Shown here: positions 5,280 through 7,047 of the stretch, piece by piece
Layout: every line of letters begins with the position of its first letter
Numbering within the stretch: position 1 is the stretch's first letter
Assembly: GCA_913046025.1 (NCBI GenBank)
Contig: CAJWRP010000112.1
Coordinates: 1-7,047 of the forward strand
DNA from: an uncultured Chloroflexota bacterium
GTDB lineage: Bacteria > Chloroflexota > Dehalococcoidia > SAR202 > UBA11138
Direction of reading: 5' to 3'
DNA length: 7,047 nt
Position numbers and translations under genes: made by a program
Notes under the pieces: generated by a model
Told to the model about the DNA's origin: nothing
The model's input: the letters and a program-made list of their open reading frames with translations, nothing else
Database searches by the model: none

Positions 5280-6182
5280 ATGAAATTCAAAGCCAAGCCA
5301 CTGCGCTCGGTACTCTACGTTCCTGGTAACAAAGAAGACTGGATGCGCAAGGCCTCCAAGTACGGGTCCGACGCGCTGATTCTAGACTTGGAAGATTCTG
5401 TTCCCGTTCCTGAGAAAGCTCCCACCAGAACTCTGGTTCGCAAGATGCTGGATGAGTTGGGTGACCTGGGCCAGACCCTGGTTGTGAGGGTGAACACGTT
5501 GGAGACCGGCATGACCGGCGACGACCTGGAAGCAGTGGTCTGCAACAACCTCTATGGTATCATCCTGCCCAAGGTGCAGACGCCAGCCGACATAGCGGAA
5601 GTAGACGCTTTGTTGAAATTCTTCGAGCGCCGAGCCGGTGTGGAGATCGGCAAGACCTTCATAGACCCGGGACTGGAGACGGCTGAGGGCCTGAGGAACG
5701 CATATAATATAGCCAAGGCTTCTGACAGGGTCGCGCACATGGGTGGCAGTGGTGGCAAGGGCGGCGACACTGCTCGCTCTATAGGCTTTCAGTGGACGCC
5801 TGAGGGCATGGAGACCCTATTCCTACGTTCAAAGGTGCTCATCGACTCAAGAGCTGCAGGAGTACAGTTCCCTATTTCAGGGGGCTGGTTTGAATTGAGG
5901 GACCTGGATGGACTACGAAAGTATGCAACCGAGCTGCGTCAGTTGGGCTACACGGGTATGCACCTGATTCACCCGTCTCATGTGTCAGTAATCAACGAGG
6001 TCTTTACACCCACCGCAGAAGAGATCGCCACATGGCAGGGCCTGGTGGACGCCATGGAGGAGATGCGCAAGACCGGAGGCGCAGCTGTGATGTACAACGG
6101 CGACATGGTTGACATAGCCCATGAAGAGACGGCCCGCGCCATGCTGAAAATGGCCGAGGAGCTAAGCGTTACTTCCAAATAA
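5280..6182 (+). CDS. HpcH/HpaI aldolase / CitE-like CoA ester lyase
   Basis: This 300-residue protein has the TIM-barrel fold of the citrate lyase beta-subunit, malyl-CoA and citramalyl-CoA lyase family, which splits or forms C-C bonds next to a CoA thioester with a divalent metal. Motifs in order are RSVLYVPGN (9-17), DALILDLEDSV with E38 and D39 (31-41), VVRVN with R70, ILPKV (95-99), LETAEGL with metal-ligand E133 (132-138), GGD with second ligand D163, and LIHPSHVSVINEVF in the C-terminal third. Between R150 and D163 there are about three more residues than usual, making a glycine-rich loop (GGSGGKGGD). GGAG at 5270-5273 is 6 nt before the ATG. It follows the CoA-transferase after 122 nt on the same strand, which suits a transferase-lyase pair. 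Malyl-, citramalyl- or another 3-hydroxyacyl-CoA could be the substrate; a choice is not possible here. Confidence 0.92.
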   Translation: MKFKAKPLRSVLYVPGNKEDWMRKASKYGSDALILDLEDSVPVPEKAPTRTLVRKMLDELGDLGQTLVVRVNTLETGMTGDDLEAVVCNNLYGIILPKVQTPADIAEVDALLKFFERRAGVEIGKTFIDPGLETAEGLRNAYNIAKASDRVAHMGGSGGKGGDTARSIGFQWTPEGMETLFLRSKVLIDSRAAGVQFPISGGWFELRDLDGLRKYATELRQLGYTGMHLIHPSHVSVINEVFTPTAEEIATWQGLVDAMEEMRKTGGAAVMYNGDMVDIAHEETARAMLKMAEELSVTSK

Positions 6183-6242
6183 TCGGATATTGCCAATCGG
6201 TTGCTCGAGTCGCACCGTCAGTAAAAATGCAAGTGAAATTTC

Positions 6243-7047
6243 TTGAAATACGACTACATTGTAATAGGCGCCGGCTCAGCGGGAGCCATTATGGCCACCA
6301 GGCTCACGGAGGATCTGAGCAAGTCAGTTTTGCTCTTGGAGGCGGGGCCCGACTATGCAGGCATTGACGACCTGCCTGAAGAGGTCAAGTACGGCTACGC
6401 CTCTGCGACAGATATAATGACCAGCGAACACAACTGGCAGTTCACCGGGAGGGCCACAGACATGGCCGATCCTATGTTGATTCCGAGAGGTAAGGTTACC
6501 GGCGGCTCCAGTGCCATCAACGGCCAGATATTCCTTCGGGGGCTGCCAGAAGACTATGACGACTGGGCGTCCTGGGGCAATGATCAGTGGTCCTTTGAGA
6601 AGACACTTCCCTATTTTCGGAAGCTAGAGACAGACACAACTTTCAGCGATGATTTTCACGGGACCGATGGCCCCATTATTTGTCATCGCTTTCAGCCAGA
6701 GACGTGGCTCGGCGCGTCGAAGGCGTTTTATCAGGCCTGCCTGGACAATGGCTTTCCCGATTGTCCTGATCACAATGCACCGGACACTGCTGGTGTCGGC
6801 CCTCTGCCCCTGAACAACCCCGAAGGCATTCGCTGGAGCACCAACCTGGGCCATCTGGCGCTCTCACGGCACAGGATGAACTTAACCATACGACCGAACT
6901 GCACTGTGCATCGTCTGGTGTTCGACGGAAAACGAGCCACGGGCGTAGATGTGGAGAGCGGTGATCAGCGGTTTGTAATGGAGGCTGACGAGATTATTCT
7001 TAGTGCCGGTGCTATCGATTCACCCAGAATACTCCTCGCTTCCGGTA
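6243..7047 (+). CDS. GMC family FAD-dependent oxidoreductase, N-terminal part (cut by window end)
   Basis: The visible 268 residues are about half of a glucose-methanol-choline oxidoreductase, a flavoprotein family that oxidises alcohols to aldehydes or ketones. The FAD-binding Rossmann motif is YIVIGAGSAG (5-14), with E33 in LLLEAG binding the adenosine ribose. The first family signature lies at 82-100 (R-G-K-V-T-G-G-S-S-A-I-N-G then IFLRG), and the second, GAIDSPRILLASG, at 256-268, right at the window end. The C-terminal substrate domain with the active-site His lies outside. The start is TTG 6243: an in-frame TGA at 6234-6236 leaves no other upstream start, and the Rossmann strand begins three residues later. 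The ribosome site is poor (AAGTGA at 6231-6236). It lies 60 nt behind the lyase gene and is likely in the same transcript. It resembles choline- or alcohol-dehydrogenase-type members; the alcohol is unknown. Confidence 0.92.
   Translation, partial: MKYDYIVIGAGSAGAIMATRLTEDLSKSVLLLEAGPDYAGIDDLPEEVKYGYASATDIMTSEHNWQFTGRATDMADPMLIPRGKVTGGSSAINGQIFLRGLPEDYDDWASWGNDQWSFEKTLPYFRKLETDTTFSDDFHGTDGPIICHRFQPETWLGASKAFYQACLDNGFPDCPDHNAPDTAGVGPLPLNNPEGIRWSTNLGHLALSRHRMNLTIRPNCTVHRLVFDGKRATGVDVESGDQRFVMEADEIILSAGAIDSPRILLASG

Noticed and set aside
1..7047. tRNA genes, CRISPR repeats, insertion-sequence ends, toxin-antitoxin pairs or other defence genes.
   Set aside because: No cloverleaf, spaced repeats, transposase or terminal inverted repeats were seen on reading both strands; all large frames have metabolic or membrane-enzyme identities.

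Overview
The window is about 7 kb of gene-dense bacterial DNA with moderate GC and one AT-rich intergenic gap. Nothing marks it as phage, plasmid or defence DNA. I lean towards a free-living member of the Chloroflexota, perhaps Dehalococcoidia or SAR202-like. The reasons are the 47-residue DUF5679-type zinc-ribbon protein on the minus strand and a set of CaiB-type CoA-transferase, CitE-like lyase, GMC oxidoreductase and family VIII-type serine hydrolase. This placement rests on family impressions, not on a marker gene.

Left part (1-2258, plus strand): an exosortase/archaeosortase-type membrane transpeptidase, resembling the XrtH branch, has its Cys, Arg and His catalytic residues intact. An in-frame TAG at 148-150 separates what looks like its first membrane helix from the rest. 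The exosortase stop codon overlaps the start of a beta-lactamase-fold serine hydrolase as ATGA, so the two are probably translationally coupled.

Middle (2259-3141): the serine hydrolase converges on a small minus-strand DUF5679-type gene. A perfect 11-bp GC-rich hairpin lies between them. An AT-rich gap follows, with two back-to-back candidate sigma70 promoters. One faces the small gene. The other faces a 60-codon stretch that reads like the last two helices of a polysaccharide flippase and is probably a decayed remnant. An extended -10 promoter (TGCTATAAT) then precedes a METTL27-like SAM-dependent methyltransferase.

Right part (3142-7047, plus strand): methyltransferase, class III (CaiB/BaiF) CoA-transferase, HpcH/HpaI-CitE-type C-C lyase, and a GMC flavoprotein oxidoreductase cut by the window end. 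The last three follow one another at 122 and 60 nt. They could form a short catabolic route in which an organic acid is activated as its CoA ester, the CoA ester is cleaved by a lyase, and a related alcohol is oxidised by the flavoprotein. The substrate cannot be read from the sequence. I saw no tRNA, rRNA, CRISPR array, insertion sequence or attachment site.
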